The position numbers and the translations under genes were made by a program. Shown piece by piece: positions 24,628 through 32,760 of a stretch of 32,854 nucleotides of DNA; position 1 is the first letter of the stretch, and every line of letters begins with the position of its first letter. The notes below the pieces were generated by a model. The model saw only the letters and a program-made list of their open reading frames with translations. It had not been told where the DNA came from and ran no database searches. The stretch spans positions 19,350-52,203 of the forward strand of contig DJOQ01000043.1 of NCBI GenBank assembly GCA_002437245.1, written 5' to 3'. This stretch comes from Ruminococcaceae bacterium UBA6434. Its GTDB lineage: Bacteria; Bacillota; Clostridia; Oscillospirales; Acutalibacteraceae.

Positions 24628-24897
24628 TTATATGTGATGCATCGTATTAAAAATGTCCTCGTGAACGGCGTTCATTGAGAGCCCTGTCTTTTCGCCGAGA
24701 GCCGTTATTTCGTCTGCAAAAGAGGTAAAGGGTATATCGCATTTGTCAACGTCAACGAGCATTATCATACAAAACATATCCTGTAAAATAGACTGTGTAA
24801 CCTCAATTATGTTGACGGAATGTTTCGCACAGAGCGTTGAAACCTCTGCGAGGATGCCGACGGTATCCTTACCGACAACGGTTATAATAGAACGCAT
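24628..24897 (-). CDS. ACT domain protein (UPF0237)
   Basis: This 89-residue protein is a single ACT domain: RSIITVVGKDTVGILAEVST, a first helix, then NIIEVTQSILQDMFCMIMLVDV. ACT domains usually bind amino acids at dimer interfaces. ATG 24897 is chosen because GGAGG lies eight bases upstream; the longer open frame to 24912 starts inside that site. It is the first gene of a two-gene unit with the PFL protein. An extended -10 (TGATAAAAT) lies on the minus strand at 24936-24928. The ligand is unknown. Confidence 0.9.
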   Translation of the reverse strand: MRSIITVVGKDTVGILAEVSTLCAKHSVNIIEVTQSILQDMFCMIMLVDVDKCDIPFTSFADEITALGEKTGLSMNAVHEDIFNTMHHI

Positions 24898-24927
24898 AAA
24901 ATGTACCTCCAAAAAAATTCTTAGGCT

Positions 24928-24936
24928 ATTTTATCA
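24928..24936 (-). promoter_or_regulatory. Extended -10 promoter of the ACT-PFL unit
   Basis: The minus strand reads TGA-TAAAAT, an extended -10 about 30 bases before the start codon. No good -35 is seen (TGTTAA at 17 bases). Confidence 0.45.
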
Positions 24937-24962
24937 CACTTTCACTGCGTTTAACATATCAA

Positions 24963-25004
24963 ATGACAATTTTTTTCAAAAAAGAGTATATTCTTTTTTG
25001 AAAA
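24963..25004. promoter_or_regulatory. 13-bp inverted repeat with plus-strand promoter between divergent genes
   Basis: TTTTCAAAAAAGA (24973-24985) and its exact complement (24992-25004) flank GTATAT. ATGACA (24963-24968), 18 bases, TATATT (24987-24992) could be the promoter for the PHP gene, with its -10 in the loop of the repeat. Either an operator or an AT-rich terminator hairpin is possible. Confidence 0.5.
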
Positions 25005-25047
25005 TATGCTATTATATCCTAAGAATATTATCATACGAGGCGATTTG

Positions 25048-25860
25048 ATGTATCAGAGAACAGTTGACCTGCACGTCCATACCGACAACTCTCCGGACGG
25101 CAACCATTCCGCAATGTTTATCTGCGAAAGAGCCGAGCTTTCGGGGCTTCGCGCTTTGGCGTTCTGCGACCATTGCGAGATAGACAGCTTTTATCAGGAC
25201 AAGTATGATAAACGTATACGTTCGGCGTATTACGAAGTGGCAATGGCACAATCGGCATTCCGCGGAAAGGTGCTTGTACTTGAGGGTATAGAGCTTGGGC
25301 AGGCTCACTATAACCCCGAGCTTGCCGAAAAAGTCTTGTCCCTGCGGGAGTATGACCAGGTTATAGGCTCTGTGCACAATCTTCGCAATACTCAGGACTT
25401 TTATTATATGGACAGCTTTACCGAAAATAGCGCAAACGATTATTTTGACCGCTATCTCGATGAAATTCTCGGGCTTTTGGAGTGGGGCAATTTCGATATA
25501 CTCGCTCACCTTACGTATCCGCTCAGATATTTTTACGCAAAATCGGGTATCAGCATTGATATGTCAAAGTACAGCAAAAAGGTTGACGAAATATTAAAGC
25601 TGACCGCCGAAAAGGGTAAGGCGCTTGAAGTGAATTCGGCGGGACTTCGCCAGCCCATTAAAAAGCTTGCCCCCGAAGCAGACGTTGTAAAGCGTTTTAA
25701 AGAACTCGGCGGAAAATATGTAACCTTCGGTTCTGACGCGCATTTTGCGGAAGATCTTGCGGCAGGACTTACCGAAGCTTATGACGCTATGAAAGCCGCC
25801 GGATTTAAGGAAATGACGCTTTTCCAGCAGCGTACGCCTCTTTTAATGCCCATTGAATAA
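25048..25860 (+). CDS. PHP-domain phosphoesterase, histidinol-phosphatase (HisJ) family
   Basis: PHP enzymes hydrolyse phosphate esters using metal ions bound by conserved His and Asp. The four motifs are visible: DLHVHTDNSPDG at residues 7-18, FCDHCEID near 42, EGIELGQ with GSVHNL near 80-110, and GSDAHF near 230. The 270-residue length fits histidinol-phosphatase of the HisK/HisJ type, which makes L-histidinol. No other his gene is nearby, so a different phosphate ester is possible. ATG 25048 has GAGG seven bases upstream; an earlier in-frame start at 25006 lies within the promoter/repeat region. It is followed by ispE after 33 bases. Confidence 0.85.
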   Translation: MYQRTVDLHVHTDNSPDGNHSAMFICERAELSGLRALAFCDHCEIDSFYQDKYDKRIRSAYYEVAMAQSAFRGKVLVLEGIELGQAHYNPELAEKVLSLREYDQVIGSVHNLRNTQDFYYMDSFTENSANDYFDRYLDEILGLLEWGNFDILAHLTYPLRYFYAKSGISIDMSKYSKKVDEILKLTAEKGKALEVNSAGLRQPIKKLAPEADVVKRFKELGGKYVTFGSDAHFAEDLAAGLTEAYDAMKAAGFKEMTLFQQRTPLLMPIE

Positions 25861-25893
25861 TATTAAATATCTAAAACGAAACGGAATTTATTT

Positions 25894-26763
25894 ATGATTG
25901 TAAAAGCAGCCGCAAAAATAAACCTTATGCTTGACGTTGTCGGAAAGCTTCCTAACGGCTACCACAGCTTATTTATGATAATGCAGTCGGTAAGCTGTTA
26001 TGATACCGTGCGTGTTGACAGAACAGGCGAAAACGGTATTAAGATAATTTCCTCCGATGAACGTGTACCGAAGGATGAAAAAAACATCGCATATAAAGCT
26101 GCCGAGGCATTTTTTGAGTATTCGGGCATTGCGGACTTCGGTATAGAGATTGAAATCGGCAAAAAAATCCCTATGGCGGCAGGTTTGGCAGGAGGTAGTG
26201 CAGACGGCGCAGGCGTGCTGTATATATTAAACAAGCTGTATAAAACGTGCTTTGACGATTTCACGCTTTGTTCGATAGGTGAAAAGGTCGGAGCCGATGT
26301 ACCGTTTTCTCTGACGGGCGGAACAAGCCTTTGCGTAGATACGGGCGGTGTTATAGCTCCTCTTCCCGCTCTTTCCGACTGCTTTATCGTTTTGTGTAAA
26401 CCCGATATGGGCGTTTCAACAGTCGGCGCGTATAAGCAGATAGACGAGGCACAGCGTATTCGTCATGCGGACCGTACCGCTATGCTGTATGCGATGAAAA
26501 ACCGCGATGCTGTCCTTATGTACGAAAAGATGAACAATGTTTTCGAGCAGGTAATAGAGGTTCCGAAACGTCCGTATATTAAGCAGACCATGAAGCGCTG
26601 CGGAGCAAAAGCGGCGCTTATGAGCGGAAGCGGACCTACGGTATTCGGCATATTCACGTCGGAAGACGAGGCAAAACTATGCTTTAATAAGCTTAAAATG
26701 AACTTTAACGAAACCTATCTCACGGTGCCTGTAAAAAAGGGGATAGAGGAAGTTGCAAAATGA
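25894..26763 (+). CDS. ispE: 4-diphosphocytidyl-2-C-methyl-D-erythritol kinase
   Basis: IspE phosphorylates the 2-hydroxyl of CDP-methylerythritol in the MEP pathway to isoprenoids. It is a GHMP kinase: the N-terminus AAAKINLMLDVVGKLPNGYH is diagnostic, the ATP-binding glycine-rich motif PMAAGLAGGSADGAG is at residues 93-107, and the C-terminal LMSGSGPTVFGIF motif is present. At 289 residues it is full length. The ribosome binding site is weak (ACGGAA). Its TGA stop overlaps the ATG of the next small ORF. ispE is co-directional with the PHP gene before it and the Rrf2 gene after it. Confidence 0.95.
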   Translation: MIVKAAAKINLMLDVVGKLPNGYHSLFMIMQSVSCYDTVRVDRTGENGIKIISSDERVPKDEKNIAYKAAEAFFEYSGIADFGIEIEIGKKIPMAAGLAGGSADGAGVLYILNKLYKTCFDDFTLCSIGEKVGADVPFSLTGGTSLCVDTGGVIAPLPALSDCFIVLCKPDMGVSTVGAYKQIDEAQRIRHADRTAMLYAMKNRDAVLMYEKMNNVFEQVIEVPKRPYIKQTMKRCGAKAALMSGSGPTVFGIFTSEDEAKLCFNKLKMNFNETYLTVPVKKGIEEVAK

Positions 26764-26870
26764 AAAACAAATACTCTGCGGCTCTGACCGCGGCGGCGTT
26801 TCTGACAGCGGCGGCTTTGATATTGTCGCTTGTGCTGAAAGACAACAGTGTAATATTTTACGGTGGTTGA
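26760..26870 (+). CDS. 36-residue hydrophobic small ORF coupled to ispE
   Basis: A short ORF begins at ATG 26760, overlapping the ispE stop as ATGA, and ends at TGA 26870. The product begins MKNKYSAALTAAAFL, is hydrophobic in residues 8-26 and ends KDNSVIFYGG. It would be a single-pass membrane peptide or a weak signal-like sequence. Its last codons (GGTGGT) form the ribosome binding site of the next gene. It fills the whole space between ispE and the regulator. It may be a real small membrane protein or just a translated spacer for coupling. Confidence 0.5.
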   Translation: MKNKYSAALTAAAFLTAAALILSLVLKDNSVIFYGG

Positions 26871-26874
26871 TAAA

Positions 26875-27318
26875 ATGAAGATTTCTACCAAAGGCAGATA
26901 CGCACTTCGTATGATGACGGATATAGCACTTCATTCCGGCGGCGAATGTGTGTCGCTTAAAGATGTTTCGGCAAGGCAAAAAATATCCGTCAAATATTTG
27001 GAGCAGATAGTTATGCAGCTTACCAAGGCGGGGCTTTTAAAAAGCATCCGCGGCCCTCAGGGCGGATATAAGCTGACAAGACGGGCGGAAGATTATACGG
27101 TAGGGGAGATACTCGGTGTTACCGAGGGCAGTCTCGCCCCCGTACCGTGTATAGAAATGGGAAACTCTGCCTGTGAACTGTACGATACCTGCCCGACTTC
27201 GGGATTTTGGAAAAGGGTATATGACGCCGTTATGAATGTAGTGGATAACACCACTCTTTATGACCTCGCCGAAGAATATAAACAAAAAAAAGAAAACGGC
27301 AATGATTACTGCATATAA
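26875..27318 (+). CDS. Rrf2 family transcriptional regulator, IscR-like
   Basis: Rrf2 proteins are dimeric winged-helix repressors, several of which sense Fe-S clusters, NO or cysteine status. The N-terminus MKISTKGRYALRMM and the recognition helix region VSLKDVSARQKISVKYLEQI, then GPQGGYKL, are typical. Three cysteines at C92, C100 and C106 (C-x7-C-x5-C) lie where IscR binds [2Fe-2S], though IscR of E. coli has C-x5-C-x5-C. The length is 147 residues. ATG 26875 is chosen; an upstream GTG at 26863 overlaps the ribosome binding site. No iscS/iscU/cysK gene follows, so the target is not evident. Confidence 0.88.
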   Translation: MKISTKGRYALRMMTDIALHSGGECVSLKDVSARQKISVKYLEQIVMQLTKAGLLKSIRGPQGGYKLTRRAEDYTVGEILGVTEGSLAPVPCIEMGNSACELYDTCPTSGFWKRVYDAVMNVVDNTTLYDLAEEYKQKKENGNDYCI

Positions 27319-27329
27319 TCATTGCCGTT
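27295..27329 (+). terminator. Terminator overlapping the 3' end of the Rrf2 gene
   Basis: A perfect 14-bp stem (27295-27308 with 27316-27329, loop CTGCATA) includes the last codons and the stop codon of the regulator gene. It is followed by AATTTTATATATT. It also faces trpS on the other strand, whose stop is at 27356. Confidence 0.8.
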
Positions 27330-27355
27330 AATTTTATATATTGTCCGCCGTGACG

Positions 27356-28363
27356 TTATATCTGTAAGAAGCCCACTTTTTTCATAGCTTTTCTGAGAGT
27401 GCGCTCCGCGGTGTAAGAAGCCTTTTCCGCTCCTTCTTTCATACATTCCGTGAGATATGCCTTGTCATCTATAAGGCGGTTGTATTCTTCTCTGAGCGGA
27501 CGAAGCTCGTCGCACACGGCTTCCCCGACCGCGGTTTTAAAGTCGCCGTAACCCTTGCCGTCAAATTCCTTTTCTATTTCCTCGTCTGTTTTTCCTGTAC
27601 AGCACGAGTAAATTCCCATAAGGTTGTTTACGCCGTCTTTGCCGTCTTTTCTGTAAACACGCGCCTCGCTGTCGGTAACGGCGCTTTTTATTTTTTTCAT
27701 AATAGTGTTGTCATCGTCAAGCACGGAAATAAATGCTTTGGGATTTGTGTCGGATTTGCTCATCTTTTTGGTGGGCTCCTGAAGCGACATTATTTTGGCG
27801 CCGCTTTTTCCTATAAACGGTTCGGGAAGTTTAAACGTATTTCCGTAAAGACCGTTAAATCTGTCGGCAATGTTTCTTGTTATCTCAAGATGCTGTTTTT
27901 GGTCAATGCCTATCGGAACAAAGTCGGTCTGATATAAAAGAATATCCGCCGCCATAAGCACAGGATATGCAAAAAGTCCCACATTTACATTGTCGGGGTG
28001 TTTTTCGCTCTTGTCCTTAAACTGCGTCATTCTTGAAGCTTCGCCGAATTGGGTGTAGCAATCAAGTATCCAGGCGAGCTGTGCATGAGCCGGGACATGG
28101 CTCTGAACAAATACCGTGTTTTTGTGAGGGTCAAGACCGAGAGCCAACAAAAGTGCGTACATTTCGGTGGTCCTTCTGCGAAGATCCGCAGGATTCGGTC
28201 TTACCGTTATCGAGTGCAGATCGGCAACTCCGAAAAAGCAGTCATAACTGTCGGACATATTTTTCCAGTTTTTCAAGGCGCCGAGGTAGTTGCCGAGGGT
28301 AGGTGTGCCCGTCGGCTGTATTAAGCTGAGTACGGTTTGTTTCTTTTCCTGATTGTTTTCCAT
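27356..28363 (-). CDS. trpS: Tryptophan--tRNA ligase
   Basis: This class I synthetase charges tRNA-Trp. PTGTPTLGNYLGA near residue 17 is the HIGH-type nucleotide motif, and KKMSKS near residue 200 is the KMSKS loop. GVADLHSIT, VPIGIDQKQHLEITR and the anticodon-binding C-terminal helices are as expected. The length of 335 residues is typical. ATG 28363 has GGAG eight bases upstream. The 219-base region before it contains promoters and a small hairpin but no T-box anti-terminator core, so tRNA-dependent control is not apparent. It is convergent with the Rrf2 gene. Confidence 0.96.
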   Translation of the reverse strand: MENNQEKKQTVLSLIQPTGTPTLGNYLGALKNWKNMSDSYDCFFGVADLHSITVRPNPADLRRRTTEMYALLLALGLDPHKNTVFVQSHVPAHAQLAWILDCYTQFGEASRMTQFKDKSEKHPDNVNVGLFAYPVLMAADILLYQTDFVPIGIDQKQHLEITRNIADRFNGLYGNTFKLPEPFIGKSGAKIMSLQEPTKKMSKSDTNPKAFISVLDDDNTIMKKIKSAVTDSEARVYRKDGKDGVNNLMGIYSCCTGKTDEEIEKEFDGKGYGDFKTAVGEAVCDELRPLREEYNRLIDDKAYLTECMKEGAEKASYTAERTLRKAMKKVGFLQI

Positions 28364-28391
28364 TTTTATTACTCCGTTACTGTTTTATACA

Positions 28392-28461
28392 ATTATACCG
28401 TAAAACGAATGCTTTACGGCGAAACTGTTTATAGTTTAAATTGAAATTCGTCTTTTGTCAA
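28392..28461 (-). promoter_or_regulatory. trpS promoter region and leader hairpin
   Basis: TTGACA (28461-28456), 17 bases, TAAACT (28438-28433) forms a promoter on the minus strand. Downstream is a 9-bp hairpin (28398-28406 with 28411-28419, one G-U, loop ATTC), and a second TATAAT at 28397-28392 lacks a matching -35. No T-box motif is seen. Confidence 0.6.
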
Positions 28462-28582
28462 TGCAAATGCCGGGTCTTATGTGATATTTCCGCCGATAAA
28501 GTGCTTTTTCGGCGTACCTTTTGCATTATTGATACCTTATATATAAAAATTGCCCCCGAAGCTTCATTTCGACGGCGTATTT

Positions 28583-29113
28583 TTACTGTAATTTGCTTAT
28601 TTCGTCCATTATGTAGTCGAGAACCTTCCCGGGTTCAATGCCAAGCACAACGGCAAATTCTTCATATATCAGAGCTTCCGCTTCCTTCAAAAATGTCTCG
28701 TCTGATTGGTGAAGCCGTTTTCCTTTTTCTTCGCGTTCGGTTTTGTGCAAACGAATTGCTTTTATTACCTTGATTATTCTGTGTCTGTCTCCGGATGACA
28801 GAGCGTCTTTAAACGTGTCTCTTCTCTCGGAGTTGTTTTCAATCCACTCCGATGCGTCCTGCGCGGCATTTTTAATCAGTTCGTCTATTTCGGATCTTTC
28901 TATAACGCCGTGCATTTTTTCCGTAAGCTCTTTATTGTCCGACGGGACAAAAATCTTTGAGTTTTTTCTGTAAACGGGATTTAAGATGAAGTATACGGTG
29001 TTTTTTCCGCCGACGCGCATTTTTTCCGTTCCCGTTATGCGGCATATACCCTGAGTTCCGTAGATTACAACGTCGCCCGCTTTAAATGACATATTTTCTT
29101 TTACTTCTTCCAC
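28583..29113 (-). CDS. CarD family transcriptional regulator
   Basis: CarD/CdnL proteins bind RNA polymerase beta through an N-terminal Tudor-like domain and stabilise open promoter complexes. This domain spans about residues 9-65 (FKAGDVVIYGTQGICRITG, YFILNPVYRKNSKIFVP). A helical basic/acidic C-terminal domain follows with KVIKAIRLHKTEREEKGKRL. From GTG 29113 it is 176 residues; GGAGG lies nine bases before this GTG, inside the upstream gene. The alternative ATG 29092 gives 169 residues and begins exactly at the conserved domain, but its own site is poor. The GTG overlaps the preceding small gene by 13 bases, so translation is coupled. Promoter targets are unknown. Confidence 0.88.
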   Translation of the reverse strand: MEEVKENMSFKAGDVVIYGTQGICRITGTEKMRVGGKNTVYFILNPVYRKNSKIFVPSDNKELTEKMHGVIERSEIDELIKNAAQDASEWIENNSERRDTFKDALSSGDRHRIIKVIKAIRLHKTEREEKGKRLHQSDETFLKEAEALIYEEFAVVLGIEPGKVLDYIMDEISKLQ

Positions 29114-29361
29114 GGCTTTTTTCCTCCGTAATACTTTTTTGCAATTTCGCTTTGCTTTGCCGCGTCTATGGTGTTAAGGCGTTTTGACCAAGCATTTTCC
29201 GAAGAAAGCTTTTTCTCCGGCGTTTCGTAAAAAGAGCATTTTTCGCCGAGACATTTCTTTACGTTTAAAACGGAGCAACCGTTTCTTTCCGTGAAATGTA
29301 TACAGCAAAATGTGTCGTTATCATTTCTGTTTGCGTCTGAAATTTTTTTCTCGTCTGACAT
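29101..29361 (-). CDS. Small Cys-containing protein of unknown function
   Basis: This 86-residue protein has five cysteines in its first half (C19, C20, C29, C37, C42), arranged CC-x8-C-x7-C-x4-C with the end motif GEKCSFYETPE. This resembles a group of small Clostridia proteins that end the Cys block in C-x4-C-x-FY-x-TPE-like sequence; they may bind a metal, but the role is unknown. The C-terminal half is charged and ends KKYYGGKKPWKK. The codons for GGKK are the ribosome binding site of the CarD gene. Start ATG 29361 has a weak site (GAAGTG) and an extended -10 TGTTATAAT upstream on the minus strand near 29391-29400. Confidence 0.75.
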   Translation of the reverse strand: MSDEKKISDANRNDNDTFCCIHFTERNGCSVLNVKKCLGEKCSFYETPEKKLSSENAWSKRLNTIDAAKQSEIAKKYYGGKKPWKK

Positions 29362-29544
29362 AATATCACTTCTTTTATACTTTATATCATATTATAACAT
29401 CTTTTTCGACTTTTTGTTATTGACATAATAGATAAATTTATATCATTTGTCGCTTTATATAAAATAGCCAAATTGCCGTAAATTTCGGTCTGTATAAAGG
29501 TATAAGGCAATATATATGTATTACCCAATAAATACGGAGCGGAT

Positions 29545-30306
29545 GTGTGCGCCATGATAATAAAATTCAAAAAGCCGGCGGCGATTTTTTGCGGAGTGAT
29601 TCTGATAATATTCGGATTGTTGTTTTTGCTTTATGCCGTTTTCGGGATGAGCGGCGACGAAGAGATAAGAGCTAAAAGAACCTCTGCACGGTACGGTTCG
29701 TCCGTGGACCCCGAAAAACCTATGGTTGCGCTGACATATGACGACGGACCCTATACCCCCGTTACGGGCAGAATTCTCGAAAGTCTCAAAGCGTCGGGCG
29801 GCAGAGCGACCTTTTTTGTGGTCGGCAGCAGAATAGAGGGTCGCGAGGAGATAACAAAGAAAATAGCGGAGTACGGCTGCGAAATAGGGAACCACACTTA
29901 CGGACATGTCGTGCTTACAAAAATAAGCAATGAAAACGCTTTGCGCGAGCTTACAAAAAATGATGAGGTTATTTTTAATACCGTCGGAATAAAGCCGAGC
30001 GTTGTAAGACCGCCGTGCGGCTGTTATAATGATTTTATAAGGCAAAATTCGGGAAGGCCCCTCGTCCTGTGGACAATAGACACAAGAGACTGGAGCCATC
30101 AAAATAAAGACCGCACGGTAAATACGGTGCTTTCGAGCGTCAAGGACGGAGACATTATTTTGATGCACGATTTGTTTGTCCCCACGGCAGAAGCGTCGGA
30201 AATACTGATTCCAGAGCTTGTAAATCGCGGATTTCAGCTTGTTACCGTGAGCGAGCTTATCTATTACCGCGGCGAAATAAACGGTATCGTATTAAATAAC
30301 GGTTGA
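29545..30306 (+). CDS. Membrane-anchored polysaccharide deacetylase (NodB domain)
   Basis: Family 4 deacetylases remove N-acetyl groups from peptidoglycan, chitin-like or exopolysaccharide sugars. A membrane segment covers about residues 11-34, so the catalytic domain is outside the cell. NodB motifs are TYDDGP (D66, D67), the metal-binding NHTYGH (H117, H121), RPPCGCYND (R155), DTRDW, and ILMHDL with the last catalytic His. The length of 253 residues is a compact single-domain enzyme. GTG 29545 is preferred since GGAG lies five bases upstream; ATG 29554 is an alternative with 14-base spacing. Its stop overlaps the promoter of the amino acid transporter. Peptidoglycan is the likely substrate, inferred. 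Confidence 0.9.
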   Translation: MCAMIIKFKKPAAIFCGVILIIFGLLFLLYAVFGMSGDEEIRAKRTSARYGSSVDPEKPMVALTYDDGPYTPVTGRILESLKASGGRATFFVVGSRIEGREEITKKIAEYGCEIGNHTYGHVVLTKISNENALRELTKNDEVIFNTVGIKPSVVRPPCGCYNDFIRQNSGRPLVLWTIDTRDWSHQNKDRTVNTVLSSVKDGDIILMHDLFVPTAEASEILIPELVNRGFQLVTVSELIYYRGEINGIVLNNG

Positions 30307-30331
30307 CAAATTAAGTTTAATAAGTTATCAT
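30303..30331 (+). promoter_or_regulatory. Promoter of the amino acid ABC importer operon
   Basis: TTGACA (30303-30308), 17 bases, TATCAT (30326-30331). The -35 overlaps the stop codon of the deacetylase gene (30304-30306). Confidence 0.8.
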
Positions 30332-30375
30332 ATTAGCATATTAACACTTTACTACAGTAAAACACGGAGGACGTT

Positions 30376-31191
30376 ATGAAAAAGTTTTTAAGTATTTTGC
30401 TTGCAGCAGCCTTGATTGTATGCACATTTGCCGCTTGCGGCAATAAAAAATCCGATACTTCTTCGGACCTTGCATATGTTAAAGATAAAGGAACACTTGT
30501 TATCGGCATTACTCTTTTTGCGCCGATGGATTATTATGAAGAGGGCAATACCACAGACCTTAAAGGCTTTGAGGCTGATTTTGCAAGAGCCGTTTGCGAA
30601 AAGCTCGGCGTTACGCCTAAATTCCAGGTAATAAGCTGGGAGGCAAAAGAGAGCGAGCTCAATTCAAAAAATGTTGACTGCCTTTGGAACGGTCTTACAA
30701 TAACCGACGCGAGAAAAAATACCATGTCTATCTCAACTCCCTATATGGCAAATAAGCAGGTTCTCATAACCAAGAGCGAAAATGCCGATAAATATTCTTC
30801 GGCAGGTTCGTTAAAGGGTGCAACGGTAGTTGCCGAAAAAGAATCCGCAGGCGAAGAGGTAGCAACAAGCGACGCATTCTTTGAGGGTGCAAACTACACG
30901 GCGGTTGACTCAATGGCAAAGGCAATAATGGAGGTTTCCTCCGGCACGGCAGATGCCGCTGTTATCGACTATGTTACGGGCATCGGCTCAATAGGCGAGG
31001 GCACAAACTATACAAATATCGTTATGGTGAACGGCGCCGACTTTGCCGATGAAGAATACGGCATTGCTTTCAGAAAAGGCAGCGATATAACTCCCGAAGT
31101 CAACAAGGCGATCGACGAGCTTGCAAAGGACGGTACTCTCAGAGCCATCGCCGAAAAATATAAACTCGGCGGTCAGCTCCTTGTAGGCTGA
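30376..31191 (+). CDS. Polar amino acid ABC transporter substrate-binding lipoprotein
   Basis: This extracellular lipoprotein captures a polar amino acid for import. The signal peptide ends in the lipobox TFAAC with the lipid-modified C21. A family 3 solute-binding fold follows: KGTLVIGITLFAPMDYY, LKGFEADFARAVCEKLG, NSKNVDCLWNGLTITDARK, and a C-terminal lobe closing with EYGIAFRKGS and GTLRAIAEKYKLG. Length is 271 residues. GGAGG lies before ATG 30376. The genes for a permease and an ATPase follow. Ligand identity (Glu/Gln, cystine, Arg, His) cannot be read from sequence alone. Confidence 0.93.
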   Translation: MKKFLSILLAAALIVCTFAACGNKKSDTSSDLAYVKDKGTLVIGITLFAPMDYYEEGNTTDLKGFEADFARAVCEKLGVTPKFQVISWEAKESELNSKNVDCLWNGLTITDARKNTMSISTPYMANKQVLITKSENADKYSSAGSLKGATVVAEKESAGEEVATSDAFFEGANYTAVDSMAKAIMEVSSGTADAAVIDYVTGIGSIGEGTNYTNIVMVNGADFADEEYGIAFRKGSDITPEVNKAIDELAKDGTLRAIAEKYKLGGQLLVG

Positions 31192-31206
31192 AAAAACTAA
31201 GAAATA

Positions 31207-31249
31207 ACTTTTTGAGGCGGCGGCGTTTCTGCGCTTGCCGTCTAAAAGT
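31207..31249 (+). promoter_or_regulatory. Intercistronic hairpin between binding protein and permease genes
   Basis: ACTTTT (31207-31212) pairs with AAAAGT (31244-31249), enclosing AGGCGGC / GCCGTCT (31215-31221 / 31237-31243, one G-U) with a two-base bulge. No T-run follows. Such hairpins typically stabilise the upstream lipoprotein mRNA so it is made in excess of the permease. Confidence 0.7.
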
Positions 31250-31266
31250 TTGTTTAAGGTGAAATT

Positions 31267-31914
31267 ATGGACTCTTTTGTGAATATATCGGTAGAACTTT
31301 TAAAGGGGTTCTGCGAGAATTTAAAGCTGTTTTCGTTGACGCTTCTGTTTTCTGTTCCCGCAGGACTTCTTGTTATGTTTTGCTCTATATCAAAATTCAA
31401 GCCGCTGAAGTGGCTTTCAAAGACCTTTGTATGGATAATCCGCGGCACACCGCTTATGCTCCAGCTTTTTGTTGTGCTGTATGTTCCGGGGCTTTTGTTT
31501 AACACACCTATAAAAGTGCGTTTTACGGCGGCGCTCATAGCATTTGTAATAAATTACGCCTGCTATTTTTCCGAGATTTACCGCGGCGGCATAGAGAGCA
31601 TTTCAAAAGGTCAGTATGAGGCGGGACATGTTCTCGGAATGACAAAGCCGCAGATATTTTTCAAGGTAATACTCTTGCAGGTGGTAAAGAGAATAGTACC
31701 TCCGATGAGCAATGAAATAATAACTCTTGTTAAAGATACATCTTTGGCGAGGGTAATAGCCGTTGCGGAAATAATAATGGCTGCCGACAGATTTTCGGCA
31801 CGCGGAATAATTTGGCCGCTGTTCTATACAGGCGCGTTTTTCCTGATATTTAACGGCTTGCTGACTGTTATCTTTAATAAGATTGAAAAGAAACTCGATT
31901 ATTTCAGAGGTTAA
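31267..31914 (+). CDS. Polar amino acid ABC transporter permease
   Basis: This 215-residue HisM/GlnP-type permease has about five membrane segments. The N-terminal region has the RGTPLMLQLFVVLY sequence typical of the family, and the cytoplasmic EAA loop reads YEAGHVLGMTKPQIFFKVILLQ. ITLVKDTSLARVIAV follows, as usual. It forms a homodimeric pore with the downstream ATPase. ATG 31267 has AAGGTG upstream. It ends three bases before the ATPase gene starts. Confidence 0.93.
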   Translation: MDSFVNISVELLKGFCENLKLFSLTLLFSVPAGLLVMFCSISKFKPLKWLSKTFVWIIRGTPLMLQLFVVLYVPGLLFNTPIKVRFTAALIAFVINYACYFSEIYRGGIESISKGQYEAGHVLGMTKPQIFFKVILLQVVKRIVPPMSNEIITLVKDTSLARVIAVAEIIMAADRFSARGIIWPLFYTGAFFLIFNGLLTVIFNKIEKKLDYFRG

Positions 31915-31917
31915 CTT

Positions 31918-32715
<798 letters not shown>

Positions 32716-32760
32716 ACCCGTAAACTTACCGCCTTCGCAAAGAAACGTGGGGCAGTGATA

